From Perognathus longimembris pacificus (taxonomy: Eukaryota; Chordata; Mammalia; Rodentia; Heteromyidae), in the NCBI RefSeq assembly GCF_023159225.1, contig NC_063174.1, positions 28,293,983 through 28,357,982 of the forward strand: a stretch of 64,000 nt of DNA, in the 5' to 3' direction. The notes under the pieces were generated by a model. The model saw only the letters and a list, made by a program, of their open reading frames with translations. It had not been told where the DNA came from and ran no database searches. Made by a program: the position numbers and the translations under genes. Below, in pieces: positions 45,075 through 56,335 of this stretch. Position 1 is the first letter of the stretch. Each line of letters starts with the position of its first letter.

Positions 45075-45162
45075 TTTCCAAATATGTGGTGCCAGGGATC
45101 TAACCTTGGGCCTCATGCCACTAGATAAACATTCTACCACTGGGCTATATATAGCTCAACTA
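45075..45162 (-). mobile_element. Monomeric ID-like remnant, antisense
   Basis: 'aaatatgtggtgccaggga' to 'attctaccactgggctatat' is an antisense ID monomer. No Geo half is visible. Confidence 0.65.
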
Positions 45163-45670
45163 AAAGTTATCTTCTAGCAGGAGTCTGTAAACTAGGTACC
45201 AAATGGCCCTCTTAGTTGTTTTATAGAAAAAAATGTGGATCCAATTAGGGTACAGCAGAGACTTTGTGGCCTACAAAGCCTAGCATGCTGGCTGCATTGG
45301 CTTTGAGAATTTAATTGACCCCTGAGAATTTAAAGTAAGATGAAGCTTCCTAAAGTCCATCTAGTATGGAAAAAGAAACTATATTACAATTTTCTGGGCA
45401 GTCTTCTCAAATATCATACCTATTTGTGAGGAAATTTACACTGATTTGATAGTATATTTTGTTTTCTGGTTTAAGAACACAGCTCCTGTTGGAGTAAGTG
45501 CTAGAGTTCCTAAGGAGAATGAAAAAACTAGAAATTGGCAAAGAAGCTACAATGATCTCTGTGTTGAATCAATGTGGTCAGTGTTCCTCCTGAGGCTTTC
45601 TAGGTATTTTGAAAATGTCTGTGTACAGCAATGTAGCTCTTCACGTTAGAACAGAGATGAGTACTTTCAG

Positions 45671-45722
<52 letters not shown>

Positions 45723-46104
45723 CAAAGGGAATTTAAATTAGTGAGTGGCTCCCCAGCCTCCCTTTTTACTTATGCTATACAAACATGTTTATAAGAAACA
45801 CTTTTATTTTTTTCCAGTCAAACAAGATTCCCAACATGAGTAGGGCCTAAAAAATGTTATTATCTTGTATAAGATGGTGTGATAACAGAGCACTTTCAGA
45901 GAGTGCTTTGCACTTGCTGTGTAGCATTTTTTAATGATTGTGCTATTTATGGTGATAAGTAAAGTCTGCTAAACTAAACCAGTAGCCTATGAAGAGACCA
46001 GTCATAGAAATAGGAGCACTGTTGAAGGAAAGATAAACTCTAAACTTTTCTTTGTTTCTCTGCTTCCAAGGATGAAAAACATACAAACATTTTTCAATAC
46101 AGTA

Positions 46105-46109
<5 letters not shown>
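45163..46109. other. Unclassified sequence with an AC microsatellite
   Basis: (AC)n at 45672-45719. No gene was recognised. Confidence 0.5.
45672..45719. repeat. (AC)n microsatellite
   Basis: About 24 pure units. Confidence 0.98.

Positions 46110-46154
<45 letters not shown>
46110..46154. repeat. (AC)n microsatellite
   Basis: About 22 pure units, just before a SINE 5' end. Confidence 0.98.
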
Positions 46155-46155
<1 letters not shown>

Positions 46156-46163
46156 CTAACCTT

Positions 46164-46428
46164 AGCAAGGTGCGGGTGGCTCATGCTTGTAATCCTAGCT
46201 ACTCAGGAAACTGAGATTTGAGGATCGTGATTCAAAGCCAGACTTGTCAGGAAACTCCATGAGACTCTTATCTCCAGTTAACTAACACAAAAGCCTGAAA
46301 TGGAGTTGTGGCTCAGATGGTAGAGTGCTAGGCTTGAGCAAAAACAAAAACAAAAGACAAGGAAAGAAAAGCTCAAGAACAGTGCCCAAAACATCAGTTC
46401 AAGCCCCAATACTGGCATAAAAACAAGA
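46164..46428 (+). mobile_element. B1-Geo type SINE, sense
   Basis: 'gggtggctcatgcttgtaat' and 'ctagctactcaggaaactga' (B1 half), 'tgtggctcagatggtagagt' (Geo half), plus an extra A-rich insert 'aaaaacaaaaacaaaagac' in the Geo loop. Confidence 0.9.
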
Positions 46429-46879
46429 ACAAAACTTTATCTTGAACATGTAAAAATAACCTGAAAAATGTATCTCACTGGAAATTATTCTTTCAATGCA
46501 CAGTGAAATACACAATTACTTCATACTGCCCTGCGATTCAAATACCTATTAACAAATTAATTTTCTTACTTAAGTACCCTAACTACTTCATGGAATTCCC
46601 TTTGCTGCCATCAGGAGGACAAATTGGAGGTATTTTGGGAACTTGCAGTTTATGAAAGTGGAAAGTTCTAAAACAAAACAAAAAAAAAAAAAAAAAAAAA
46701 AAAGCAAAAGCTAAGATCAGCTTAGTAAAGAGGGTTGGTTTGGGTGTGTAACTGTACAATACATCTATTTTCTCCATCCAGGAAAAACATGGAAAGTTCA
46801 GCCCACATGTAGGGAAGCAGACCAGACAGCTTAAAAGCAAGGTTATAAGAATTTTCATCTTATAAAGGGTGAACCAATG
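46429..46879. other. Unclassified sequence with a poly-A run
   Basis: Poly-A at 46680-46703 after an 'aaacaaaac' lead-in. The upstream sequence matches nothing I recognise, so a processed pseudogene tail cannot be shown. Confidence 0.4.
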
Positions 46880-47098
46880 CAACAGTGATACTCACAAGAC
46901 AATATGTTGGAAATGAACTTTACAAGTTGGGGGGGATTAGGGTGAGGGATAGTGGGAGGAAAAGGAGAGAGGGGATAATAGTGGGAGAGAGGGGATAATA
47001 GTGTTCAACAAGAAATGTCCTCACTACCTTACATATATAACTGTAACCTCTCTGCACATCACCTTAATAATGAAATTAAATTAAAAAATAAATAAAGG
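46880..47098 (+). mobile_element. L1 3'UTR end, sense, older
   Basis: G-rich run, then 'caagaaatgtcctcactacc', 'aactgtaacctctctgcaca' and an A-rich end, collinear with 60-205. An 'agagaggggataatagtggg' unit is repeated in tandem (46964 and 46983). Confidence 0.8.
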
Positions 47099-47364
47099 AA
47101 GTAGAACCTAAACCCCAACTACATATATATAAAGAATATGAAAGCAAAATAGCTAAGTCAAGAGGAAGATTCTAGACAGAACCCTAGAAGCCTGAAGAAC
47201 AAAGACTGCAAATGAGTAGAGCTGTAGAGATGTGCTTGGGGGAAGAGGGAGGTTGGAAATTTTGCTACTGGCACTACTATTAAAGTATCTGCAATCTTCA
47301 CTGAGATTAGCCTGGAACTATTAGTACATATTGCACTAGTAAGGCTCCATCAAGAGTCAGAACA
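47099..47364. other. Unclassified intergenic sequence
   Basis: Nothing recognisable. Confidence 0.45.
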
Positions 47365-47565
47365 GGGGCTAGGAATATGGCCTAGTGGCAAGAGTGCTTG
47401 TGTAGTATACATGAAGCCCTGGGTTCAATTCCCCAGCACCACATAAATAGAAAATGTCCAGAAGTGGCACTGTGGCTCAAGTGGCAGAGTGCTAGCCTTG
47501 AGCAAAAAGAAGCCAGGAACAGTGCTCAGGCCCTGAGTCTAAGGCCCAAGACTGGCAAAAAAAAA
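47365..47565 (+). mobile_element. IDL-Geo SINE, sense
   Basis: Full dimer with a 9-base A tail. The target duplication AAGAGTCAGAAC flanks it (47352 and 47569). Intermediate age. Confidence 0.95.
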
Positions 47566-48379
47566 GAAGAAGAGTCAGAACCATAAGTACTTACTTTAGC
47601 AACCTCAATGATAACAATTCCCCTATCTTAATATGAAGAATTACATATCAAAGAATCAAAAAGGGAAAAACTGAACAGAAGTTATCAGAAAGGAGGCAAC
47701 TGATGAAATTGGCTATTGCTCCCTCAGTCTGAGAAGACAAGGAAATGTGTGGAGAAGGGGTCTCTAGGATTAGAAAACTCAGATCTTGAGGATAGCATTG
47801 TCTTACTTAGCTCAGGGTGATATAACATGGTATCATAGGCGTCATGATTTAAGTAGCACTTAATTCCCCGCCCTCCCCCCATTCTCCAAGGAAGAATTAA
47901 TTTCCTTGATTTTATTTTTCTTATCATCCAGAAACCATCTACATCCTTTGACTCATGGTTCTTTTCCCTCCAATACTCCAGCCACTGCTTGGTCATCATC
48001 CTGCATTTCCTTCTCTGAGTCTGACTCTTACCCCTTACCCATACTCATTCCTTTGGGCACTTCAGATAATCCAAAATAATTTCTCTTATCTCAAAGTCTA
48101 TACTTTAGTGTCCTTCCCATGAGAAATGACCTATTCCCAGATGGCTGAGACTAGAACCTAAACATCTTGGGGAGGAGGAGATTGTTCTGCCTAAAATACT
48201 AGGTCAATATAAGCACAGTTCATCCTTGGCTAGATAGATTCTACATTTTCCCCAATCTAAGTTTTTTTTCTTTTTTAAACTTAAAAGGTCTTTCTAGAGT
48301 ATTGGGTTTGCCTGTGAATACTTAACTGATCTATCTCCTCATACTCTCAGACATAAGAACAAAGTAGAACTCATTGATT
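47566..48379. other. Repeat-poor unclassified sequence
   Basis: No gene or classified repeat was seen. Confidence 0.45.
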
Positions 48380-49020
48380 TGGCATCATTGTGAGCCTCCA
48401 TTCATCACCCAGCCATCGCTGCATGGTTCATTCGTTATTTTTTAGCACTGGCAGGCAGAATTACTACTGTTGTGGTGATTAAGATGCTCATTCAGATTTG
48501 CAGGATGGCTTTGCTCTGACTTTCTTCATTCATCACTAGTAATCATAATTCTTCATGAAGTATTTAACCCCCAGGAATCTTGCCAGGAGATAAACTCAAC
48601 ACAAGCTTCTCACCAGTGCCTCAGGGTCATTGTGGCATGCTTTGGACCCTCAATAACCTTGCAGACAGTTTGTCCGGTTTGTGAATATTCATTGCAATTT
48701 AATTCTCATTAAACTGGCTTCCAGGTACTAATGTAGTATTTAGGGGAATCTTGCTAGACGAGCAGATTTTTCTTTTTATAGAGTATTTGCCTTATTTAGA
48801 GTGACACATTGCAAAGTGTCTGCAAAAGTCATTTAGTCCTTCCTGAAGATTTTGTCTTGCTTTTTAAAGTCCATCGTGTCTTTTAAGGGCCACCTAATAT
48901 CTCACTCTAGGAAGGGCTTCTTGTCAAATCTCCATTCTCTTTGCTTGGAACACTTGATGAAGTTCAAGTGTCCAAGGAGGTGCCTCTTAATTATATTTAA
49001 CAGTCATAGAGCCAAATGAC
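48380..49020. promoter_or_regulatory. Candidate conserved noncoding element
   Basis: Repeat-free and AT-rich with homeodomain and POU-like words ('gtgaatattcattgcaattt', 'ttctcattaaactgg', 'ttaattatatttaac'). This texture is common in developmental enhancers but not diagnostic. Pure inference without alignment. Confidence 0.22.
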
Positions 49021-49194
49021 ACTGAGGCTGGGGGCGGGGAGCAGGATGAGATCAAGGCCAGGACAGTGAATCTGAAGAAAAATTTTCATCAAAGGGGCTT
49101 AGGCTAATCTGGAAAGATAATGCAGCCTGCTCTAAACTAGGGACTTGAGGATATGGAAGGCTAGAAGGGAGAAGATAGAGGGGATAGACAACAG

Positions 49195-49412
49195 GCAATG
49201 ATGAATAGTGGGTCTCCTCCTGCAACCAGAGCTTCTCAAACTGATGATGTGTGGGTTTGGGGGTGGTGTGACTATGTGGAGATGTTGGAGAGAGTAGGGG
49301 TAGGGTTAAGGTTAGGGTGTAGAAGGAAGGGAGAACCCAGGATAATTCTCTGCTCTCTGGGTGGTTTCTCTAGCAACGATTTCATCTGTCCTGTGGCTCA
49401 GCTCCTCTAACA
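49195..49412 (+). repeat. Direct duplication, copy A (about 210 bp)
   Basis: Closely matches 52658-52870 with roughly ten differences by eye. Contains the telomere-like run 'ggggtagggttaaggttagg' (49297). No target duplication or A tail, so not an obvious retroposon. Confidence 0.85.
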
Positions 49413-49929
49413 TGAAGACATAAAGTACAAGTGCCTGTAGCATATTTTTATTGTCACTCTATTAAGCCCATGAGATTAGACTGAAGTGGCTCAAATGTGC
49501 GACATAGTATGGCTTATAGTAACAATAAACAAACACATCAATGATGTGGGTTAATGAATTAAAATTTCTGTGATAGACTATTTTGCTGTTGATAAAAGAA
49601 AGAAGATTTGTATGAGCTATAATAGAAAGCCTGCCAAGACATACTATTAACTGAAAAAAATATGTACATAATATATACAGGAAGGACCTATGCAGAAGGA
49701 AGTGCTAACAGTGGGTATTTCAAGGAACTTATGTGTAAATCCAGAAATGAAAGAGACCTTTTTTATTGTGTACAATTCTATACTGTTTGAACCCAATAAC
49801 CCTAACTATGCACCTGAATTCCTTCTGTTGCTGTTTTCAGATAGTTGTAATCTGGATGTTAGATGTTGATCCTTTTTTTGTTTTCTTCTTTGTATGTCTT
49901 TGCAATTTTTAACTCTACAAATATTACCA
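49413..49929. other. Unclassified AT-rich sequence
   Basis: Nothing recognisable. Confidence 0.45.
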
Positions 49930-50150
49930 CCACTGTTGTTGCAATACCATAGATTGAACTTACAGCCTTATACATGTTAAGTGAGCAGTCTACTATTAGA
50001 GACATTCACCCACAAACCTTTTGTTTGTATTTTGTTTTTGAGATAGGATCTTGCTAACTCTGCCTGAGATATTCTCAAATTTATGATTCTCCTACCTCTG
50101 CCTCCTGAATAGCTAGGACTATAGGTGTACATCACTACGCCTAACCCAAC
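49930..50150 (-). mobile_element. B1-dID-like old dimeric SINE, antisense
   Basis: On the plus strand an ID-like antisense half (49935-50010, 'gattgaacttacagcctta', 'cagtctactattagagaca') is followed by a clear antisense B1 half (50030-50150, 'gagataggatcttgctaact', 'cctgaatagctaggactata'). Read on the minus strand this is B1 then ID, the order of the known B1-dID family. Confidence 0.65.
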
Positions 50151-50317
50151 AAATACTATTGTTTAGAAAGAAATTATATAAAGAAGGGCAATAAGATAGA
50201 TTTCTTGCCAGGTGCCAATACCAGTCTGAGGACTGGCACAAAGAAAAAATAAGTGAGAGAAAGGAAGATAATAATTACGCTCAAAGATATCTGTGTGTGT
50301 GCATGTGTGTGTGAGCG

Positions 50318-50795
50318 CGTGCATGCTGAACTCTGGAACTGAGCTTCTTTGCTCAAGGCTAGTTTTCTACCACTTGAGCCACACTTCCACTTCTGGCCAT
50401 TCTGGTACTTATTTGGAGATAAGAATCTCACAAGGTGGGTGCTAGTTGCTCACTCCTGTAATCCTAGCTACTCAGGAGGCTGAGATCTGAGGATCACAGT
50501 TCAAAGCCAGCTAGGGCAGGAAAGTCTGTGAGACTCTTTATCTCCAATTAACCACTAGAAAACCAGAAGTGGCAATGTGGCTCAAGTAGTAGAGCACTAG
50601 CCTTGAGCTGAAGAGTTCAGGCACAGTGCCCAGGCCCAGAGTTCAAGCCCCACAACCTAAAACAAAACAAAACAAAAAATTGAATCTCACAGGTTTTCCT
50701 GCCTGAGCTGGCTTTGAACTATGATTCCCCAGATCTCAGCCTCATGAATACCTGGGATGACAGGTGTAAGCCACTGGCACTGGGCATTTTCCCCT
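50318..50795 (-). mobile_element. B1-Geo type SINE, antisense, split by a later SINE
   Basis: Geo half 50318-50400 and start of B1 half to 50433, resuming 50686-50795 ('ttttcctgcctgagctggct' to 'gtaagccactggcactgg'). The duplicated GAATCTCACA at 50422 and 50684 marks the inner insertion. Confidence 0.9.
50434..50683 (+). mobile_element. B1-Geo type SINE, sense, nested
   Basis: Well-preserved dimer ending in 'aaaacaaaacaaaacaaaaa', inserted into the antisense SINE. Its Geo half aligns visibly with the ID monomers of this window. Confidence 0.95.
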
Positions 50796-52069
50796 TTGGC
50801 ACTAATTTTCTGTCTTGTTTTTTTTTTCCCACATAGCTACTAAATGCAGGTTAGTGACTCAAATCTAATACTTTCTGACCTTAAACTCTGGCTTATAATT
50901 TTCTATCAACTCCTGGTGGGCCTGCCTTGCAAATGGGCATGAGGTCATCTCACCAAGTCCAGGAAGTTCAGTTATGGGATGAATATGAATAATCATAGTG
51001 TGCCTTTATATCCTTTTTTCTTCATAACTAGATCATAATGTATTTGTGAGTTGGATTCCTTGTATATATTGCTCCTCATCTGGAAGTTTTCATGATAAAT
51101 ACTTAAATGTATGTTGAGAAAATTGGAATCAATTGTGAACACATTACCATGAGGAATGAGAGTCCTAAGGTGCTAATGATATGATTATGCATAATTTTTC
51201 TTCCCAAAGGGCTAACTAGAGCACTATGGAGAAGGAGAGGATCAATTTGCAATGTCTGATATGAGATTGGCCTTTTTTTACACCTGTGATCCTCATGAAA
51301 TTTAGCTCTGACTTTTTTTCTCAACTGCATTCATGTTTAGGCAATAAATTCAATGTTCTGTGGATGCAGGAAGGGGAAGTCATGATATGTGTGAAATGTA
51401 CTTGTGATCCTGTAATGAATTGTGTACTTTTATAAATGGGATAAGAATTCAAGGGGCACGCCCACTTCCAGGGAGAGGAATGTACTCTATAGACAAGCAG
51501 TGTCGACTCCAGAAATACAACAGATATGAGAGCTCACCCACGTGCAGGACCTGTGGAAGAATAGACCTGGGGAGGCACCCAAATCCCTAGTACTCGTCAC
51601 GGACATGATACATCAGGGTAAAGAACAGTAAAAGAAGTAACCTTTCCTAAAGTAGCAGTAGAAACTTACTCTGGAAGTGGCCAACGACTGAGTCTATGGA
51701 TTCCAAGATTGGTTGATTTTAACTGGGAAAGAAAAGTTCTAACTAGGAAGAAAAGTTATAGAAATGGACCATCTACTAAGATGGAAAATATAGAAGCTTC
51801 TAGAACATCTCTAGATTGTACATGAGTCAATTAGTATTACTAAAAGTTTGTATATGTGCATTCAAATATTAGACCAAACAATTAACAACATTTCCTATTT
51901 GATGGTCTTTTCTATAAGTTATGAGTGAGAAAGTCAGTAAATGTTTGCAAAGCTGGTTATCACTAAATACACATTTTTTTTGCCACCCAATTTTCCTTAG
52001 TGTCAATAGACATAGAAAAGTAAAGAGTTTTAGGTCTGGGGAAAATACAAACCCAAAATTCTGTCTCTA
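50796..52069. other. Unclassified intergenic sequence
   Basis: Bases 51360-51620 have an LTR-like feel (moderate GC, 'gggcacgcccacttccaggg') but no boundaries. No gene was recognised. Confidence 0.4.
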
Positions 52070-52235
52070 ATCCATCACTCAAAGATTTGTGAGCTGTGTG
52101 GCTTTGGAATAATATCTCCATCTCAGAGCCTCATCACAAAATAAGTCAGCGCTGCAGTGCAAATTCAATGTGATAACAGAAAGCCTGGCCCTGGCGAGCA
52201 CTGAGTATATGCCAGCTGTGTTATTTAAATGAAGG
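52070..52235 (+). mobile_element. MIR-like SINE, sense
   Basis: 'gagctgtgtggctttggaat', 'ctccatctcagagcctcatc', 'gcgagcactgagtatatgc' in MIR order. Old. Confidence 0.55.
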
Positions 52236-52259
52236 ACAGGAGTTTCCTATCTAGATCCA

Positions 52260-52657
52260 CATGGATCAGTGTGGCCTTTTTGTTTCACTTCACTTTCTCA
52301 TCATAGTGGACCCCTCTGCGGTGTGAAAACTAACGGCCCACTTAGACGTGGCAGTTCCCATAAAGGTCTAAGACTCTGGCTTGAGGAGGGGACAGCTCAA
52401 CCCAGCCAAACAGCTGGGAAGTGTCTTGGGTGTACATGCAAAACTGACCCTGGGGGGAACTGTTGTGGTGATAAAGAGGTTGCTATGCTGGCTTCACAGC
52501 AGTGATCCACTGATGGCCCAGAAAGAGGGTTCGTGTTCCGCGCCCCGCCCCCTGCAGATATGTTCTAGCTGTGCTGCTGCTCTGCTCCCTCAAAAAATTG
52601 GAGGATCTGGGATCTCAACTTGCTCTCCATTGCATTTGCCATCTCTGCTCTGCTTTG
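52260..52657. other. Unclassified GC-richer sequence upstream of duplication copy B
   Basis: Has a CpG-bearing spot 'tccgcgccccgccccctgc' (52538). A 78-codon frame is not recognisable. Could be part of an old LTR that also supplied the duplicated unit. Confidence 0.35.
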
Positions 52658-52872
52658 AATGATAGTGGGTCTCCTCCTGCAACCAGAGCTTCTCAAACTG
52701 ATGATGTGTGGGTTTGGAGTAGTGTGACTATGTGGAGATGTTGGAGAGATTAGGGGTAGGGATAGGGTTAGGGTGTAGGAGGAAGGGAGAACCCAGGATA
52801 ATTCTCTGCTCTCTGGGTGGTTTCTCTAGCAGCGATTTCATCTGTCCTGTGGCTCAGCTTCTCTGACTGGGC
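52658..52872 (+). repeat. Direct duplication, copy B (about 210 bp)
   Basis: Pairs with 49195-49412. Contains the telomere-like 'ggggtagggatagggttagg' (52752). Similarity stops at both ends in unrelated sequence. Confidence 0.85.
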
Positions 52873-54534
52873 CCCAGCTGCTATGCTGGTACATTAGGTG
52901 ACTCTGCCCTTGATGTGGGTACACAGTTCCCTTTCTTCCCCACTCTCTGCTGCTAATGCTACCTTGCATTTGAGTCTACTTCCTACCATTGATATATCTA
53001 GTTACCTGCACTGATTTCCCCCCACAAACCATAAAACAAAACAACAATAAAAGAACAAAATGGGTTCTTTGTTGGACTTTGACTGCCACAAATAGACAGA
53101 TGGGAGAAAAATCAAGTACATTTAAACATGTTGAAAACAATACATTCAGTGAACATTTATTTCAAGTTTACATTAGAAAAATATCAACTTAATGTAACTA
53201 TTTGGAGGCAATTTCTAATTAGACCTTAGCTGTTTAAACAATTAATACTAGTTTTAAAATTTGGAAGTCAAGAAAAACCAACCATTTATAGTGTGAAGTA
53301 AGTAAAAGGATGTACAGTATTCTCCTTTCTCTGTCTGTCAGAACTAGGCGGGGTCAGCTTTCCCCTCTGGGTCTCAGTGGGGAAGAAGAGCAGCAGTGAG
53401 GGGCAGATGTGGGCAGTTGTGGGCCAAGGGTCCTGAAGTAGCTCTGATTCTTTTGTTCTTGTGCCTCAAGCCTACTGAGTGAAGCAGGTTGGTGAGTGCC
53501 AGGAAAACTCTTTGTGGAACTGGCTCTCTCTTAATTTTATCTCTGTTAAGTTCTTAATATACTGGAGTCTGAGGTTTTGGTAAAAATGCAGAAACATACT
53601 TTATATTATTATCCACAATTTTTCAGGGGTGAACTCTCATATGTTCAATGCCGCTTTTATATACAAGACAAATGAAGTATAGTAAATATACACAAAATCA
53701 TTTATGGCTTGCTGCTCTGAAAAGCCTCCTTTAAAAACTAGAATTTCAAAGTAGCCTCCTTGAGGACATTGAATTCCATGTGGGAATGGGGTGACTGGAG
53801 CCGTTGCCACGGCTCAGGCACAGTATTGACTTTGCACACCTTTAGCCACAGGCAGGAATTCACAGCAAACCAGCTTCTTAGCATATTTCAAAAAAAAAAA
53901 TCATCAGAATCTTTCAGGCCAGTTCTAAAACAAGGACTCCATTTATAGAAGCAAATGTTACATAGTGTGAAGTTCAAATGCAAGAGAAGCTGTCTTGATT
54001 TGTTTGAGAGGTACTGCCTGCTGAACTTTTCTGGGTACTTTTACCTGTCCCCAAATCTTCTAAATGAATGAGATGGACATATGAGTTGTGTTGCTTGTGT
54101 ATATGTTCAGTAAGTGAGCTTGTTCCTCACACTATAAAAGATGAAGATGTGTGTTTGAAAGAGTCATTTGTGAATTTGGGAAGTCTCTCACACTGTATGT
54201 GGGAAGCTGAGATTCCCACCTCCATGCTTCCTCTCATACAAGCAAGGATATTGGTAATTGTGCTGCTTAGAATTCTTCAGTCCTTGGGATGGTCAGAGGC
54301 CTTGGAATCTTCCCTCTTGATGCCATTTTCTCCAGAATGAAATAGAAAGACACTGCTCTGCTTTCTCTTCACTCAGAGGTGTTTGCATCTTTCCCCAACA
54401 GCATTGCCCCATGAAGGTGATTATGTCAGTATGCAGACAGAGGAAGGAGGACAGGGTGTGTGCTCCTTTTAAGTGGCCGATACCTATAAGCAGACATCTT
54501 TCTTTCAATCAAGGGGGCAGATACATCAGTTCCC
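52873..54534. other. Unclassified intergenic sequence
   Basis: No gene or delimitable repeat was seen. Confidence 0.45.
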
Positions 54535-54619
54535 TGTCAAGCACAGTATTAGCTTACAGGATGGACAAAGCCAAGTAACTTGCTCAGCTCAGTCATATAC
54601 AGATAAGAAGTAGCAAACA
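54535..54619 (-). mobile_element. MIR-like fragment, antisense
   Basis: 'aagccaagtaacttgctcag' and 'cagataagaagtagcaaaca' match the antisense MIR core. Truncated by the next SINE. Confidence 0.5.
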
Positions 54620-54831
54620 GGGGCTGGGGATATGGCCTAGTGGCAAAAGTGCCTGCCTCGGATACACGAGGCCCTAGGTTCGATTCCCCAGCACCACATA
54701 TACAGAAAACGGCCAGAAGCGGCGCTGTGGCTCAAGTGGCAGAGTGCTAGCCTTGAGCGGGAAGAAGCCAGGGACAGTGCTCAGGCCCTGAGTCCAAGGC
54801 CCAGGACTGGCAAAAAAAAAAAAAAAAAAAA
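54620..54831 (+). mobile_element. IDL-Geo SINE, sense, young
   Basis: Near-consensus dimer with a pure 20-base A tail and the target duplication AGAAGTAGCAAACA on both sides (54606 and 54831). Best reference copy for the young subfamily. Confidence 0.97.
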
Positions 54832-55248
54832 GAAGTAGCAAACACGGTGGGGGTAGGGGTGTGTGTGGGGGGAAGGATGAAACCCTATAACAAATAAATA
54901 AATAAATGTGAAATAATAGTTTATTTTGTTACTAATAATAATATCTGTATACATAAAACCTATGATTAATCATCATCAGCTTTTCTCCTGGATTTCAGGA
55001 ACATATTGACCTGTGGAGACCTGATACATGTAGATCAGATACTCATAAACATTTAAACATCATCATCACTTCAAGTATGCCATCAATTCCATTCCATTTT
55101 CTTCTTTATATTTTCTATAATTAAATAAGTGATCATAACATCTCCTCAGTCACCATATAAATTTGCCACTTATACTCCTCACAGTTCTGCTCTCTCCTGT
55201 ACATTGCTTCTGGTATTGACAATTCTGGTTTCTCTCTTTCTTTTTTTC
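54832..55248. other. Unclassified AT-rich sequence
   Basis: Nothing recognisable. Confidence 0.45.
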
Positions 55249-55365
55249 TTCCTTCCTTCCTTCCTTCCTTCCTTCCTTCCTTCCTTCCTTCCTTCCTTCC
55301 TTCCTTCCTTCCTTCCTTCCTTCCTTCCTTCCTTCCTTCCTTCCTTCCTTCCTTCTTTCCTTCCC
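55249..55365. repeat. (TTCC)n microsatellite
   Basis: About 28 tetranucleotide units. A homopyrimidine tract; the repetitive reading frames on both strands are artefacts. Confidence 0.98.
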
Positions 55366-55384
55366 ATCTTTCTCCCTTTTCTTA

Positions 55385-55480
55385 ATTTTTTTTGGAGCCT
55401 GGGCTAGCCAGGATTTGCTACATAGCCCAGATTGGCCTTACTCTCTTGTCTCTGCATCCCAAGTGTATGAGCCATTGAGC
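55385..55480 (-). mobile_element. Old B1 fragment, antisense
   Basis: 'agcctgggctagccaggatt', 'gctacatagcccagattggc', 'tgcatcccaagtgtatgagc' resemble antisense B1. The TTCC array sits at its tail side. Confidence 0.55.
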
Positions 55481-55739
55481 TCTTCTTGTCACTATTGTTT
55501 GATATTTATTCAAGTATGAGTCTTTCCTCAGCTACTATCATATGTCAATCATCTCTGGAATCCTCTTCACAAAGTACACTGGGAAGTGTACTTTACTAAT
55601 CTTCTAGAGATCTCCCAATCCAATCAAATTAACAATTAAGATGAACATATGGCTATTAGGTAATCTACAGAGAAAATACCTTTTTAAAAAGCAAGTAATA
55701 AAGTTTTTTAGAAAAATAAAGCCCCCAAATAACAACAAA

Positions 55740-56335
55740 ATAACTAGGATGAAAAGTTCAGGTGCATATCCTATATCTCAACAATTTCATCTCCATTCAT
55801 TTGTAAAAACGAATGCAAGACTATGGGAAACAGAAGATGTGAATGGAAGGGCTCATAACAGCATCATTTATAATAGCTCAGACTGAAAATAACAAAGTGA
55901 TCATCAATTATAAGATAAATAAACATGTAGTGATATATTCATAGAGAAAAGCAGCATAGCAATGAAAATTAAAAGAAAAAATCTACAGCCATATGAAATA
56001 TGTGCCAATTTCATAAAAATTCTATTGTACCAAAGAATAAAAAATGCACATTGTGTTATTCCTTTGATATGTGAGGTTCCTGAACAAGGAATTATAATGT
56101 ATTTAATTATATGTAGAATATATAATAGAGTAAAAGCATGAAGGGAAACAAGGGATTAATTGCTGTAAATACCTATGGTTACCCTTAGAGAAGAGTTCTG
56201 TAATGTATTTGGGGTGTCATTGGGGTTCTAGGAGGGTTCTATTCTTTATGCAAGTAGTGATTATGTAAGCATGTACATTATGTTATTTTATTACGCTGTA
56301 TATTTACATTTTCCATTGTTTTTAGTACTAGTACT
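55740..56335 (+). mobile_element. Ancient L1M-type 3' end, sense
   Basis: 'cataacagcatcatttataa', 'aaagtgatcatcaattataa', 'gtgatatattcatagagaaa', 'agcaatgaaaattaaaag', later 'tggttacccttagagaagag' and 'gggttctattctttatgcaa' follow an old L1 3' end. Confidence 0.7.

Noticed and set aside
46680..46703. Poly-A run as a processed pseudogene tail
   Set aside because: The upstream 300 bases match no gene I recognise and no target duplication is evident.
49297..49322. Interstitial telomere array
   Set aside because: Only two or three degenerate TTAGGG-like units per copy, too few for a true interstitial telomeric sequence. Kept only as a motif within the duplication.
55179..55407. Repetitive protein frames over the TTCC array
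   Set aside because: Pure translation artefacts of a tetranucleotide microsatellite on both strands.
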